Positions 10,500 to 21,960 of a stretch of DNA of 64,000 nt are shown piece after piece. How positions within the stretch are numbered: position 1 is the first letter of the stretch; the number at the start of each line of letters is the position of its first letter. The stretch lies in NCBI GenBank assembly GCA_030762935.1, contig CM060896.1, positions 14,496,027-14,560,026 of the forward strand, given 5' to 3'. The notes beneath the pieces are model-generated. The model saw nothing but the letters and a program-made list of their open reading frames with translations, ran no database searches and was not told the DNA's origin. The stretch comes from Hymenopus coronatus. Its lineage: Eukaryota > Arthropoda > Insecta > Mantodea > Hymenopodidae. The translations under genes and the position numbers were made by a program.

Positions 10500-10800
10500 T
10501 TTTCGCTTAATGCCCTTTAACCTGGTTGGTCACATGGGACGATGAATGAAATTGATGAAATGATCTCAGGGTCAATGGAGCTTAAAGTTACTCGACATTG
10601 TCTTCTCAGGATAAGGGAAAACCCCGAAAAAAACCTTATCCGGGTAACTCCCCCTAAGCGAGATTCAAACTCACGACATTTTGAATGAGCCGGTCCCCGT
10701 TGCCGCGCTCGCTAAAGTGCCTCACTTTGGTGTTTCGCGGCGCACGGGATCGTGGGTTCGAGTTCCTCCTTGAGCATGCGTGTTTCTGCGTTTGTAAATG
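10500..10800. repeat. Two opposed tRNA-like (SINE-type) segments
   Basis: On the minus strand GTGAGTTTGAATCTCGC (10659-10675) looks like a B box. On the plus strand CGTGGGTTCGAGTTCC (about 10751-10766) is another. The two face each other across a GC-rich centre. Both probably derive from tRNA-type SINEs; neither folds into an intact tRNA by eye. Confidence 0.4.
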
Positions 10801-11610
10801 TGTGTATGTATATGTAAAAAGGAAAACGTTAAACATTAATAGGTCAACTAAGGAAATATAGGAAACTGGAGAAAAAAAAAAAAAAGAGGAAAAAGCCTCC
10901 GGAGCTGTATTTTTCAACAACAACAAAAAAAAAAAAAGTGAAGCAGACATGCTACCACCACATTACCCAGGAGGGCGTTAAACTTGTCAACACAGTTTTA
11001 AAAAGGATAACCTAAAATTAGCAGCATGAGCTGAAGCAACGCTTCGTATTTTGTTCTGTTTAGGACATGAATTGTCATTATAATGAATGTCTTTAAATAA
11101 ATTGACTTGAGCTCTCTATTATATTTATCTGCAACATTTTCGTATAACCTAACCTACATAAGACACTTTCTTAATGAACGTTAATGAATATTACATTCAT
11201 GAGTATTAATAATAACGGCAGCAAAAATAGTAATTAATGGTTGTCATAACGTTCATTTATTGGATTCCTTATCCATTTAATTATTTCCTCACATCAATTG
11301 ACGTATATCTTTCATGTACTTCAGTAATGGCTTCTGTTATGCTTTTATATATTTCCAGTGTTTTGTTTCTATTTTTATAATAACTATGTTTTGAATTGTG
11401 AAGCATTTCATGTGATTCATAACAGGAAATGAGCAGTTTAAGTGTAACCACTGAACATGTGTAATGTCTGCCATTTTGTTTTCTAATCTCAGATGTGATC
11501 AGAGGTGTGATGGTGAGTATAACTTTTACAGCTAGATGTGTTCAAAGATGCTATATTACACTATAAAATGTTTTATTATATCTATTTGAACACAGTTGTG
11601 TGACACAAAA
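10801..11610. other. Unassigned AT-rich interval
   Basis: Contains two A runs (10872-10885 and 10926-10937) and otherwise no feature I recognise. Confidence 0.35.
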
Positions 11611-11611
11611 A

Positions 11612-12457
11612 TCTGATGTGTTCCATTCACATGACTTTCTCTACATCTCTGCAACAAATTATTGTTAAAAAGCTTATGTCTCCATTCATTTCATGTTAAT
11701 CAAGATAAAAATAGCAGAAATAGTCTTATTACTTGCTTCCTTGTAAGTAGAAGCGAAATAAGGGAGTACTGTAGGTTAAAGTGATAGTGAAAAGCTGGTT
11801 GCTATGTGACTGAAGTTCCTTTGTTTGTATGGACACGAGTTGACAAATTCCTGTATGAAAAAAGTATAAGTTTTCCAAGCTGAAACTAATAACAAGGAAT
11901 ATCTAAAAAAAAAAAAAAAAAAAAAAAACGATCAACTCCACGAAAAAAATGTGTATAACATGAATTGTGTGTTTTAAAGTGCTCTACATTTTTTGTGCGG
12001 TAAGTTTTTGTCTATCTCTTACGGTTTAGTAGTTATGCCAAATTCCGTAAAATTGATCCAGAATAAAATATTCTTCCGAGGCTATTCCCAGAAAATTCAA
12101 GATATACATTTTATTTGTCAGGTAAATATTTTTAATATACGACATTTTAATCAAAATGGTTAGAGCCATTTTTAAGAAAATCAAAATTTTCGAAAAAAAA
12201 AAAAGTTCCATGTAAATCTTCGTGTCGCATCCTTGGAGGATACCAAACTTAAATACCAAGTTTGGTATTTAACGGTCTTTTCATTTTTGAGCTATACTAT
12301 CCACAGACACACACACGGACTTTTTTCTGAAAATGATTTTTTTGGATTCAGGGGGATCCAAAACATGTATTTCCGGTAAAATCTCGGTATAGGATTTTTG
12401 GGTGGAATACAATACCTTCTCTATACACTATGTACATAGTACGTGTAGAGAAAGTAA
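11612..12457 (+). repeat. R1 repeat, full length, subfamily A
   Basis: Intact termini: TCTGATGTGTTCCATTCACA to TACGTGTAGAGAAAGTAAAC. An A run replaces part of the AATATCTCAAAAACGATCAA block at about 11907-11929. The GTAAAGGGTAGTTTGGGG block has been deleted, leaving CATGTAAATCTTCGTGTCGC. Confidence 0.9.
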
Positions 12458-12837
12458 ACATATGATAGTGTATAGTAAGCCTAACGGAAATAAGCGAACA
12501 TCTAAATTAGTTATTGCTGTTAGAGCAGCACTAATTCTGACCTCCGCTCTGCTGCAACACGAGCCTTCTGTGATTTTCCCCATCAGCAGGGCTCTATAAA
12601 CACAGCAGAACAAACACTATGAGTTTTAAAGTTTTACGAGTATTCTGGAAACGCCTTTGAACGCACGTGGCTCGCAGGCAGAGGGGAAACGTACCGTCGC
12701 AACTCTGGCGAGAGGGGTGAAGTACAAGCTCGTGCGTGGCTGGACAATAGGATTGATTCCGTTCTCAGTTCACTCACTCGCTCAGTGCTTCATAAATGCA
12801 AATAAAACAAACATTAACTCATGTTTACTTACTCTAT
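12458..12837. other. Unassigned interval
   Basis: No recognisable gene. It lies between an R1 3' end and an S1 SINE. Confidence 0.35.
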
Positions 12838-13046
12838 TGGATAGACCACTCGTCTCTCACCTAGACGGCCCGAGTTCGATCCCAAGCGACCGCATGTGAG
12901 ATTTGAAATGTACAAAGCGCCAGAGGCGGGTTTCTCCGGGTTCTCCGGTTTCCAACAGTGCTCCATCTGCTTTCCATGGATCCTCGGTGTCATCGCCTGC
13001 AGCGCCATTTGTAGTAAAAGTGGGCAATAAACACTATTTAAAAAAA
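12838..13046 (+). repeat. S1 tRNA-derived SINE
   Basis: Carries ACCACTCGTCTCTCACCTAG, a B box GAGTTCGATCCCAAGCGACC, the TTTCTCCGGGTTCTCCGG body and a TAAAAGTGGGCAATAAACAC tail ending in A-rich sequence. The A-box end is truncated or diverged. An R1 copy begins right after its A tail. Confidence 0.75.
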
Positions 13047-13832
13047 TCTGAAATTCACGTAACTTTCTCTACATCTCTGAAAACAAATTATTGTTAAAAA
13101 GCTAATGCTTCTATTTACTTCATGCTAATCGAGAAAAAATTATCAGAAATAGTCTTATTACTTGCTTCCTTGTAAGTAGAAGCGAAATAAGGGAGATACC
13201 ATAGTCAAAAGCTGGTTGCTATGTGACTGAAGTTCCTTTGTTTGTATGGACACGAGTTGACAGATTCCTGTATGAGAAAAGTATAAGTTCTTCAAAGCTG
13301 AAACCAATAACAAGAAATATCTGAAAAAAAAAAACCATCAACTCCATGAAAAAAATGTATATAACATAAATTGTGTGTTTTAACTTGCTCTACATTTTTT
13401 GTGTGGTAAGTTTTTGTACATCTATTACGGTTTAGCAGTTATGCAAAATTTCGTAAAATTCATCCAGAATAAAGAAGTCTTCAGAAGCTTTCCCAGAAAA
13501 TTCAAGATATACGTTTTATTTGCGGTGCAAATGGCTTTAATCAAGATCGTTAGAGCCATTTTTGAGAAAATCAAAATTTTCGAAAATTTTTCCATGTAAA
13601 GGGTAGTTGGGGGTGGGAAGATGTTCTTGAAAATCTTCGTGTCGCATCCCTGAAAGATACTAAACTTAAATAGCAAGTTTCGTATTTTACGGTCTTTTCG
13701 TTTTTGAGCTATGTTGTCCACATACATAAGCGCGCGCGAACCTTTTTCTGAAAATGTTTTTATTTTGGATTCAGGGGGTCCTAAAACATGTATTTCTATA
13801 CACTATGTACATAGTACGTCTAGACAAAGTAA
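13047..13832 (+). repeat. R1 repeat, internally deleted
   Basis: The 5' end is damaged (TCTGAAATTCACGTAACTTT). Near 13790 the sequence jumps from CATGTATTTC straight into TATACACTATGTACATAGTA, losing the CCGGTGAAATCTCGG to GGTGGAATGC segment. The microsatellite is reduced and replaced by GCGCGCG. Confidence 0.85.
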
Positions 13833-14125
13833 AACTTAAAACTTAATTCTCGTTGTGAACAAATGAAAGGCTACACCTAAATTATATGGACAAAGCCTTC
13901 TTATACTATCTTTTATTAATGAATTTTGAAATAGATTCTTTACTTGAAGTAGCACATGTTACGTCATTTCCTAATTGTACTGTATGTATTAATGACCGCT
14001 CAAAATCTTACAGTGCTGGTTGGCATGGCAATTAATAAATAAATTATAAATTTAGCTTATGTTACTAAATATTGTTCAGAATGATTAACTTACATATCAA
14101 GTATTTCAAAAACGAACATTAACTC
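13833..14125. other. Unassigned interval
   Basis: AT-rich sequence of just under 300 bases with nothing recognised. Confidence 0.35.
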
Positions 14126-14311
14126 GTGCTTACTTTCTCTACTGGGTGCAGTAAGAAGGGAAAGTACCTATTGTATTCCACCCAGAATTTGACGTTGATA
14201 TTTCACCGGACACATATGTATGTTTTGTGTCTCCCTCAACCCAAAAGGGTCCTTTTAGGTTAAGGCCTGTGTGTATGTGCGCGCGCGAGTCTGTGGAAAT
14301 ATAACTTAAAA
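14126..14311 (-). repeat. R1 3' fragment
   Basis: Runs from TTACTTTCTCTACTGGGTGC through the TTTCACCGGACACATATGTA block to a GTGTGTATGTGCGCGCGCG tract. It breaks directly into a + oriented 5' end. Confidence 0.7.
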
Positions 14312-14456
14312 ATCTGACGTGTTCCATCACATGGGTTTCTCTACATCTCTGTAACAAATTATTGTTAAATAGCTTATTATTTTATCTACAGTGACAATAA
14401 GATAAACATTAGCAGAAATTGTTATTACTTGGTTCCTTGTAAGCAGAATGGAAAAA
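14312..14456 (+). repeat. R1 5' fragment
   Basis: TCTGACGTGTTCCATCACAT through TTGGTTCCTTGTAAGCAGAA, cut off where the next + copy starts. The same fragment-plus-copy arrangement occurs at 2285-3257. Confidence 0.75.
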
Positions 14457-15293
14457 AATCAGTGTTCCATTCACATGATGTCCTCTAGCTGTTCAATAAA
14501 CAAATCTTTTATTCAAATCATTAATCTGATATCTACATCATGATAATCAATGTAAACATAAGCAGAATTAGTTTTATTACTAGCTTCCTTGTAAGTAGAA
14601 GAGAAATAAAATGCACAGGCTAAAATGATAGTCTCGTCCTTTAAAAGTTGGCCGCTATGTGTAACAATTGAAATTCCAGGAGTAAACAAATGAGAAACGA
14701 GAAGAAAGAAAAGTGTAAGTGGCTTAAAATTAAAACAAAAAATCCGGAATATCTCGAAAATGGTTAGCTCTATAAAAAATGTATATAACATTAAGTGTGT
14801 GTTTTCATGAGATCTACATTTTTTATGCAGTAAGTTTTTGTATATCTCTTACGGTTTAACAGTTATATGAAACTTATCTTTAGAGGCTATTCCCAGAAAA
14901 TTCAAGATATACATTTCGTTTGTCATAAAAATATTTTATACATAGGGCACTTTAATCAAAATCGTTACAGCCATTTTTGTAAAATATATATATATATATA
15001 AATTTTCTAAAAATATAGTGGTTTTCTAAGTAGTTGAGGGGTGGAGGGATTTTCTTGAAAAATCTTCGTGTCGCATCCTTGCAACATACTCAACTTAAAT
15101 ACCAAGTTTGGTATTTAACCGACTTTTCGTTTTGGAGCTATGCTGCCCACAGACCTTTTTCTAATAATGCTTTTTTTTATTCGGGGGGTCCCAAAACATG
15201 TATTTCCGGTGAAATTTCTGTGTCGAATTTTTAGGTGCATTACACCACTTTCTCTATTCATTATGTACATTGTACTTGTAGATAAAGTAAAGT
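14457..15293 (+). repeat. R1 repeat, full length
   Basis: Starts ATCAGTGTTCCATTCACATG and ends TTATGTACATTGTACTTGTA with GATAAAGTAAAG. The conserved palindrome is intact (AAATACCAAGTTTGGTATTT). A (TA)n tract lies at 14987-15000. It is followed head-to-tail by another copy. Confidence 0.85.
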
Positions 15294-15295
15294 TA

Positions 15296-16100
15296 AAATT
15301 TATGTGTTCAGTTCAGGAACTTTCTCTAGCTGTTCTGCAAACAAACGTTCCTTACAAACGTTTATTCTTCTATCTTCATCATGATAATCGAGATAAACAT
15401 TAGCAGAAATTGTCTTATTGCTTGCACTAGGCTAAAGTGATAGTCAAATCTGGTGTTTTTGTTATAGTGTTTAACGTCCGCTTTTACTGAGTCAAATCTG
15501 TTAAAAGCCGATCGGTAGATGAAACAATCAAATTCGGTTTTCTTTGCTTACTTGGGACTAAACAAAACACACACAAAAAAAGATGACTTTACGTTTGAGA
15601 AATGTTTAAGCAGCTTAAAACTGCAACCAATAAGGAATATTTCGGATATGGTCAATTCCACGAAAAAAAAAAAAAAAAGTATACGACATATATTGTGTAT
15701 TTTAACGAGATCTATATTTTTTATGTAGTAAGTTTTTTTATTTCTCTTACGGTTTGTCGGTTATGCAAAAGTCATTCAGAATGAATAGGTCTTTAAAGGC
15801 TAATCCCAGAAAATTCAAGATAGGTATGTATTTTATATGTCCTGTAAATATCTTTAAGATAGATATCTCAATCAAAATCGTCAGAGCCATTTTTGAGAAA
15901 ATAAAAATGTTCGAAATTTTTTCTATGTGATTACAATATAAATACCGGAAACTGGTATTTTAATACAAATAGTATATCGTTTTTGAGCACATTAGCAGTA
16001 ATCGAAGAGTAGTTTGGGAGGGGGATTTTTTTCGAAATCTGAATGCAAATATTAAGTTATCCAATATTTCGTCTTTGAGTTGTGCTGTCAAACACGCATA
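15296..16100 (+). repeat. R1 repeat, 3' truncated, tandem partner
   Basis: The 5' end TATGTGTTCAGTTCAGGAAC starts a few bases after the previous 3' end. It decays through TTCGTCTTTGAGTTGTGCTG near 16090 and lacks the hairpin. A short insert at about 15459-15488 reads GTGTTTAACGTCCGCTTTTA, the inverted tail of the S1 SINE. Confidence 0.75.
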
Positions 16101-16199
16101 AATTGTTGTAATGATGGATTCAAGCACGGAATATTGAGTAATACGATAGGTATCACCAGCTAGATGCGCAGTAAACTTCCGTGCTGATGACGTCAGCTG

Positions 16200-16689
16200 G
16201 TTGCTCATTACACTGACACTGTTTATGGGGATTTTGGTTGTTCAAACTTCTTGTGAGTGTTGTACATGATCGATCCAGTTAGGTAGAAGGGATGATCGTT
16301 TCTTTCCATTTAATTCCCGCATTTGTTGCGTACATTTTGACGACGAAGATTTAAAAGCGGAACTTCTCAAACTTGCTCCTAAAAACAGATTGCTGTACCA
16401 CATTTAAATTTAAAGTTGTCTAATTACTTGTATCAGAAAGTTAACAGCCCTAAGAAAAAGACAACAAAACGACTTCTAAACAGATATGCAAAATAATAGT
16501 AAATACTGTATTACGAGAAACATACTGCAATTCTGAAGTAAATATCTCCGAAAAGCACCTACAAATATAGAGGACATTAAATCTTCAGTTTAAGTACTTA
16601 GAAGTCACAATTTAAGATCAGAGAAGAAAGTAACACGTTTAGAAAATGAATTACAAAAAGTACAATCCGAAATGTATAAGATAAAAAAT
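16200..16689 (+). pseudogene. P-element/THAP9-like gene, N-terminal part, broken
   Basis: The frame around 16315-16400 reads SRICCVHFDDEDLKAELL then KLAPKNRLLYHI and a stop. This has the Cys-x2-His pattern and 'HF.DEDL' spacing of the second half of a THAP zinc finger. Further on, 16620-16690 reads LRSEKKVTRLENELQKVQSE then MYKIK, a heptad-like coiled coil as found after the THAP domain. Stops and frame changes separate the parts. The gene resumes after an R1 insertion at 17557, so the two pieces are one relic. The first zinc ligands are not readable to me. Confidence 0.6.
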
Positions 16690-17556
16690 TTGATGTGTTC
16701 CATTCACATGACTTTCTCTATATCTCTGTAAATTGTTATTGCTAATAAGCTTATCTTTTATTTATTTCATGCTAATCGAGAAAAATTAGCAGAAATAATC
16801 TTATTTCTTGTTTTATTGTAAGTAAAAGCGAAATAAGGGAGTAACATAGGTTAAAGTGAAAACCAAAAGCTGGTTGCTATGTGACTGATGTTCCTTTGTT
16901 TGTATGGATAGGAGTTGACAAATTCCTGTATGAGAAAAGCATAAGTTTTTCCAAGCTGAAACCAAGAAAAAGGAATATCTCAAAAACGATCAACTCCACG
17001 AAAAAAATATATATATAACATAAATTGTGTGGTTTAACGTGCTCTATATTTTTTGTGGGTTAAGTTTTTGTCCATCTCTTACGGTTCAGTAGTTATGAAA
17101 AATTCATCCAGAACAAAGTAGTCGTCAGAGGATATCCCAGCAAATTCAAAATATACATTTTATTTGTCAGGTCAATAACTTTAATATATGATATTTTAAT
17201 CAAAATCGTTTTGGAGTCATTTTTTAGAAAATTAAAATTTTCTAAAAAAAGTTCCATGTAAAGGGTAGTTTGGGATGGGAGAATTTTTCTCAAAATCTTC
17301 GTGTCGCATCCCTGAAAATACTAAACTTAAATACCAAGTTTGGTATTTTACCGACTTTTCGTTTTTGAGTTATCATGTTCACAGACACACGGACACACTG
17401 ACACACACACACGCGGACCTTTTTCTGAAAATACTTTTTTTTGGATACAGGGGACCCTAAAACATATATTTCCGGTGATATCTCGGTGTCGAATTTTTTG
17501 GTGGAGTGCAATACTTTCTCTATACACTATGTACATAGTGAGTATAGAGAACGTAA
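16690..17556 (+). repeat. R1 repeat, full length, inserted in P-element relic
   Basis: Starts TTTGATGTGTTCCATTCACA and ends ACATAGTGAGTATAGAGAAC with GTAAAA. Both junctions lie in A-rich sequence (AAGATAAAAAA on the left, GTAAAAAAAGCG on the right), as expected for insertion between identical bases with no clear target duplication. The ACACAC tract is present at 17395-17413. Confidence 0.88.
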
Positions 17557-18400
17557 AAAAAGCGTTGAATGTGCATTCCGGCAAATGTTCTCATTTTGCC
17601 AGCAGCAAGTTTTATTTACAGGTACATATAAAAATTGAGACTCTGACATTTCAAAGGAAATCATTTTGAGATGCATGTCTAAGAAGGCATGTGATTATGT
17701 GAGGGAATGCCTTAAATATCCTCTACAAGTTCTATAACCATCAAAAGTTTGGCCCAATTCATCACATCACAGGAATCATTAAACTAAATGTGTACCTATT
17801 ACAACAGGCAGCAAGTTCTGTTAGTGAGTATGAGAAGGATCTTGTTCTGAGCTTTGATGAGATGAGAGTGAAATCCAATTTTTAACATGACAACACTGAA
17901 GACACAAGTTTTGGTCTGCAGCTCAGCAAGAAAGTGGAAACCACCGATATACTACAATTTTCATGAGACAGTAACAAAAGAATTACTAACAGACATTGTT
18001 CAAATGGTCGAAAGGCAGGTTTCAAAATCCGTTCCTTAGTCTGTTATATGGGAGGATCAAATAGGAAATTACTCTCTAAACTTGGAATTATAAGAGAGAA
18101 ATCTTACATCTCGCATCCTGCAATAGAAGCTGAAAATCGCCGCTTCTGCGACATTCCTCACTTGTTGAAATTATTCAGAAACCATTTATTGGACGAAAGA
18201 TTTGTTTTACATAACGGCAAGGAAGTCACAAAAGAGGTTTCTGAAAAGCATGTTTATGTTAAAAAAATGCTATGACTTACACCACAATTTCATGTTACTT
18301 ACAGGCACTGCAAGCCAAAAAGTTCGTCCTGCCATTTATTAGGCTGAAGAATATTACAAAGAGAAAATCAGAAAAACAGAAAATACCCGGAATCAAACTC
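17557..18400 (+). pseudogene. P-element/THAP9-like transposase, central part, broken
   Basis: Readable blocks in order: DISKEIILRCMSKKACDYVR then ECLKYPLQ near 17645-17730, the pre-catalytic region of P-type transposases; LVLSFDEMRVKSN near 17841-17880, where 'SFDEM' carries the usual first catalytic Asp (17856-17858); FKIRSLVCYMGGSNRKLLSK near 18021-18080; DIPHLLKLFRNHLLDERFVL near 18151-18210; and LTGTASQKVRPAIY near 18298-18340. The family normally has Asp in 'VCDMGGSN'; here codon 18045-18047 is TAT (Tyr). Several stops and frameshifts lie between blocks. It is a dead copy, but the order of blocks leaves little doubt about the family. Confidence 0.8.
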
Positions 18401-18914
18401 ACTGATTTGGTGAGAAAGAAACAAAAAAGTGTGCTACAACTGAATAAATAATTGCATATGTACATGAAGCAGAAAACACTACATCGGTTAATATATTTTA
18501 TTGTATACCTACTGTTTTTTTTTTTTTTTTTTTTTTTTTTTTCCCGCAATACTTACCAAAGTGTTGAGATATTAGTCTAGCTTTAAACTCTGTTAGGATG
18601 CAGTTATCAAACAGAAGAATTCACTGGGGGCAACATTTAGCTAGCGTGAGACATAGGGGCATATGGTGAGCCTTTATATTTAATATTTTAAACAATTGCT
18701 CCTTAAGCTTCAAAGCTAATGGTTAGAGTTGAACAAGTTATCTGTTTTATTTGCAATTTGATAAGGAAAATCCGAATGTGTATCAGCACTGTAGCTTTTA
18801 ATTTGTTAACAATGACCACAGCTGTAAGCTCGCCGTGGCTGAGTATATACACCAGATGACGTCACGGCCAGCGTGTGCGAGAGAGAAACCTACCGTATAC
18901 TCAACTTACCGTGG
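18401..18914. other. Unassigned interval with T run
   Basis: A run of 28 T lies at 18515-18542. No recognisable gene otherwise. It could include the 3' end of the P-element relic, but I see no terminal inverted repeat. Confidence 0.35.
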
Positions 18915-19022
18915 ATTCAAGGGCCTCAAAATATTACCTCCGGTATATATAATTTCGGTACGTAATTTTATTGTGGAAACAGTACTTCCTTTACCTATTA
19001 GATAAACAAGTTGGATAAAGTG
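18915..19022 (+). repeat. R1 3' fragment
   Basis: GTGGATTCAAGGGCCTCAAA, then a diverged CCGGTATATATAATTTCGGT, ending AGTTGGATAAAGTGGATAA. A second copy in the same orientation starts 3 bases later. Confidence 0.6.
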
Positions 19023-19025
19023 GAT

Positions 19026-20007
19026 AATCTGATATGTTCCATTCAAATTGCTTTCTTTAGTTCTTACACAAACTTCTTACAAGACATTCTAATCCATGCT
19101 AATCGAGATAATCATTAATACAATGATCATATTAGTTACTTATATATAGAAAGGAAATAAGGGAGTACACTAGGTTAAAGCAACAGTGAAACATTTAAAA
19201 TATGTCGCTATGCCGTTGAAATTGGCTTCTTTGCATGCGAGATTGCAGATTCTAGTTCAGTTTTAGACTAACGCTCTTTCCTATTGGTTACGGACACACG
19301 TGACAGGTGAACGACAGCTTTCGAGGTTCCATCGAGGTTAGGCCACGTTAGGTTAGGTGTATGTAAATAAACTGGATCGAAATAGGGGGTAAAAATGGAC
19401 CTTCTGAAAATCGGTTCTTCTTTCCAATGCGAATTGCACAGTCTTATATATTCGTTCTGTCTGCTTGCGCATGGGCAGCCATGTTGACCAATGGCAGAGT
19501 CAAATCTAAAACCGAACTAGAATCTGCAATGTCGCTCTTTGCATAGCTCGGAGTAAAACAAAAGAAACACGGGCAACTTCCTGTTTGAGAAAAGTATAAG
19601 TATTTTAAAACTGAAACCAATAACAAGGATTTTCTTGGAAAAGGTTAGCGCTACAAAAAATGTAAAGGACATCAATTTATGTTTTGACGAGATGCACATT
19701 TTTGTGTAATAAGTTTTGTCTCTTATGGTTTACCAGTTATACAAAAGTCATTAAGGTTGTAGAGGACTTCAGAGAGCATTCCCAGGAAATTCAAGATATA
19801 TATTTTGTCATGAAAAATCTTTAAAATAGGTACTATATTTTAATCAAAATCGGTAGAGCCATTTTTGAGGAAGTTAAAAGTTTCGAAAATTTTTCCAAGT
19901 GAAGGGCATTTTCTTGAAAATCTTCATGTTCCATTTTGAGATATATTAAACTTAAATACCAATACTTTTCGTTTTAGAGTTATGCTATCTAAACACAAAC
20001 AAACACA
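19026..20007 (+). repeat. R1 repeat carrying a nested MITE, 3' truncated
   Basis: The 5' end is TCTGATATGTTCCATTCAAA. The R1 sequence is interrupted at 19237-19535 by a 299-bp inserted element and then continues (AGCTCGGAGTAAAACAAAAG). It stops at AAACACAAACAAACACACAC, where a minus-strand R1 3' end begins. Confidence 0.85.
19237..19535. mobile_element. Mutator-like MITE with perfect 9-bp TSD
   Basis: The first 31 bases (from GCGAGATTGCAGATTCTAGT) match the reverse complement of the last 31 (GCGACATTGCAGATTCTAGT) at 29 positions. TCTTTGCAT stands at both 19228-19236 and 19536-19544, an exact 9-base target duplication. Removing the insert rebuilds the R1 sequence. A 9-bp duplication with longish terminal repeats points to the Mutator superfamily. 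The inside holds no transposase, so it must have been mobilised in trans. Confidence 0.9.
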
Positions 20008-20848
20008 CACTTTCTCTACACATACTATGCACATGATGTATAGATAAGGTACCTATTGTAATGCACCAAAAAATTCAATAGAATGATTTCACCGGAAATG
20101 CATGTTTTGAGATCCCTGAATAAAAGAATTGTTTTTTTGAAAAATGTCCGTGTGTGTATGTTTCTTTTTTTGTGTATACCTCAAAAAAGAAAAGTTCAAT
20201 AAATACACCAAACTTGGCATTTATGTTCAGTATCTTCCAAGGATGCAACACGAAGATTTTCAAGAAAATCCCCCCACTCCCAAATACCCTTTACAAGGAC
20301 AAATTTTCGAAAATTTTACTTTTTCAACGATTTTGATTAAAATATCGTATATTTAGGATATTTACATGACAAATAAACTGTATATCTTGAATTTTCATGA
20401 AATAATCTCTGGAGACATCTTTATTCTGGATGCATTTTGAGGAATTTTGCATAACTGGTAAACTGTAAGATATAGACAAAAACTATAGAGCTCGTTAAAA
20501 ACACAATTTATGTTACATACTTTTTTTTTCGTGGTTTTGATCGTTTTGGAGATATTCCTTGTTTTTTGTTTCAGCTTTGAAAAACTTATACTTTCCTGAT
20601 ACAGGAATTTTTCAACTCCTGTCCACACAAACAAAGGAAATTCAGTCACATAGTAACCAGCTATCACTTTAACCTATGGTACTCCTTTATTTCGCTTCTA
20701 CCCACAAGAAAGCAAGTAATAAGACTATTTCTGCTATTTTTTTTTTTTTTTTCCTTGATTGGCATGGAGTAAATAGAAGAATAAGCTTTTTATCATTAAT
20801 TTGTTGCAGAGCTGTAGAGAAAGTCCTGTGAATGGAATACATCAAATG
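20008..20848 (-). repeat. R1 repeat, full length, subfamily A
   Basis: Reads ACTTTCTCTACACATACTAT to GTCCTGTGAATGGAATACAT. It abuts the truncated + copy on its left. The hairpin centre is altered (ACTATGCACATGAT). Confidence 0.88.
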
Positions 20849-20849
20849 C

Positions 20850-20972
20850 TTTTTTGATCAGGAGGTTTCAAACCATATATATTTTCGGTGAAATCTTGGT
20901 ATCGAATTTGTGGGTGAAATACAATACCTTCTCCACCTACTATGGACGTTGTTGATATGCGCTAAAGAAAGT
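20850..20972 (+). repeat. R1 3' fragment
   Basis: GATCAGGAGGTTTCAAACCA, TTTTCGGTGAAATCTTGGTA, then ACCTTCTCCACCTACTATGG and CTAAAGAAAGTTAG. It is joined to the 5' end of the inverted copy on its left. Confidence 0.65.
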
Positions 20973-21284
20973 TAGCGGTAAGGCTGTTTGCAATGGCAAG
21001 TTGTGTTGCAGCAGATAGCAGTGCGAGTTCATTCATTGGTAACCGGTATTTCCAGTGGTGGCTGGGAAGGCGCCTCATGTAAACATCGCGTGTTCAGAGT
21101 AACCCGAGTAACCCAGGAACAGCCACACCTCTGCATCAAGGACGTTTTAGAGGAGAGTAGGCTTCCGTGTTCCTTTGCTTTACCAATACATTACAACTGG
21201 AAGAAACATCTGGAAATGTCCATGGTTTTCACAACACCTACTTGAAACTGTGCATTAGCCCAGCAGATGTGATAGGAAGCAATC
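20973..21284. other. Unassigned interval
   Basis: An 85-codon plus-strand frame (20988-21245) is open but has no motif I recognise. Confidence 0.35.
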
Positions 21285-21960
21285 TACACTGCGGTTTAAT
21301 TTCTCTCTGAAAGCTCTCAGTAGAAATGTGAAATTTGTTTAAATGATCTCAGTGGCTCAGGGAGAATCGACAACAATCATGGCAGCAATCTATCAGTGCC
21401 ATCTGTTCACCATATTGATGGTTTCGATTGAAATTGCGAGCATTTTCATGGCATTGTAGACAGTCATAACAGCATCATGCCGTAGTCACTTCGAGGGCGT
21501 GTTTTCATGTTGAAAACATATTGGAAGACAAATTCCTTGGTAACAACGGGCATTTCCAAGAGAATTTAATGTACAGGATGTTCCGACAAAGGCTAACAAC
21601 AAGGAAGCTGATGTACTCGTTAGTGAGAGTGGAAAACATAGACCACCATTGAGTGCAGAGATTGTTACAAAGGCTAGTGAACTCTCCAAACAAATCGTTG
21701 AGTCAGGAATCAGACTATTCATATGTCACATGTCAAAGAGCTCCGACTGTCTGCAATGTCATGAAAATGCTCGTCATTTCCATTGAAATCATCAATATAG
21801 TCAGCTTTGATAGATTGTTGCCATGATTCTTGTTGATTCTCCCTGAGCCACTGAGATCATGAAAACAAATTTCACATTTGTACAAGTTCTAAAGAGAAAT
21901 TATGACGTATTAAAATGGTTCAGGTTTGTATAGACCGCACTGTAGCTACTTACCGATCGA
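21285..21960. repeat. Long inverted repeat with ~260-base centre
   Basis: The left arm (about 21285-21475) and the right arm (about 21735-21960) are inverted copies, for example GATCTCAGTGGCTCAGGGAG on the left and its complement CTCCCTGAGCCACTGAGATC at 21839-21858. GAGCATTTTCATGGCATTGT on the left pairs with a close match at 21756-21775. The right arm has about 30 extra bases near 21910. The centre has a plus-strand open stretch (VPTKANNKEADVLVSESGKH) that I do not recognise. It may be a fold-back element or a MITE pair. Confidence 0.7.

Noticed and set aside
19337..19360. Telomere-like TTAGG units (GGCCACGTTAGGTTAGGTG)
   Set aside because: Only two adjacent units, inside a MITE; far too few for a telomeric tract.
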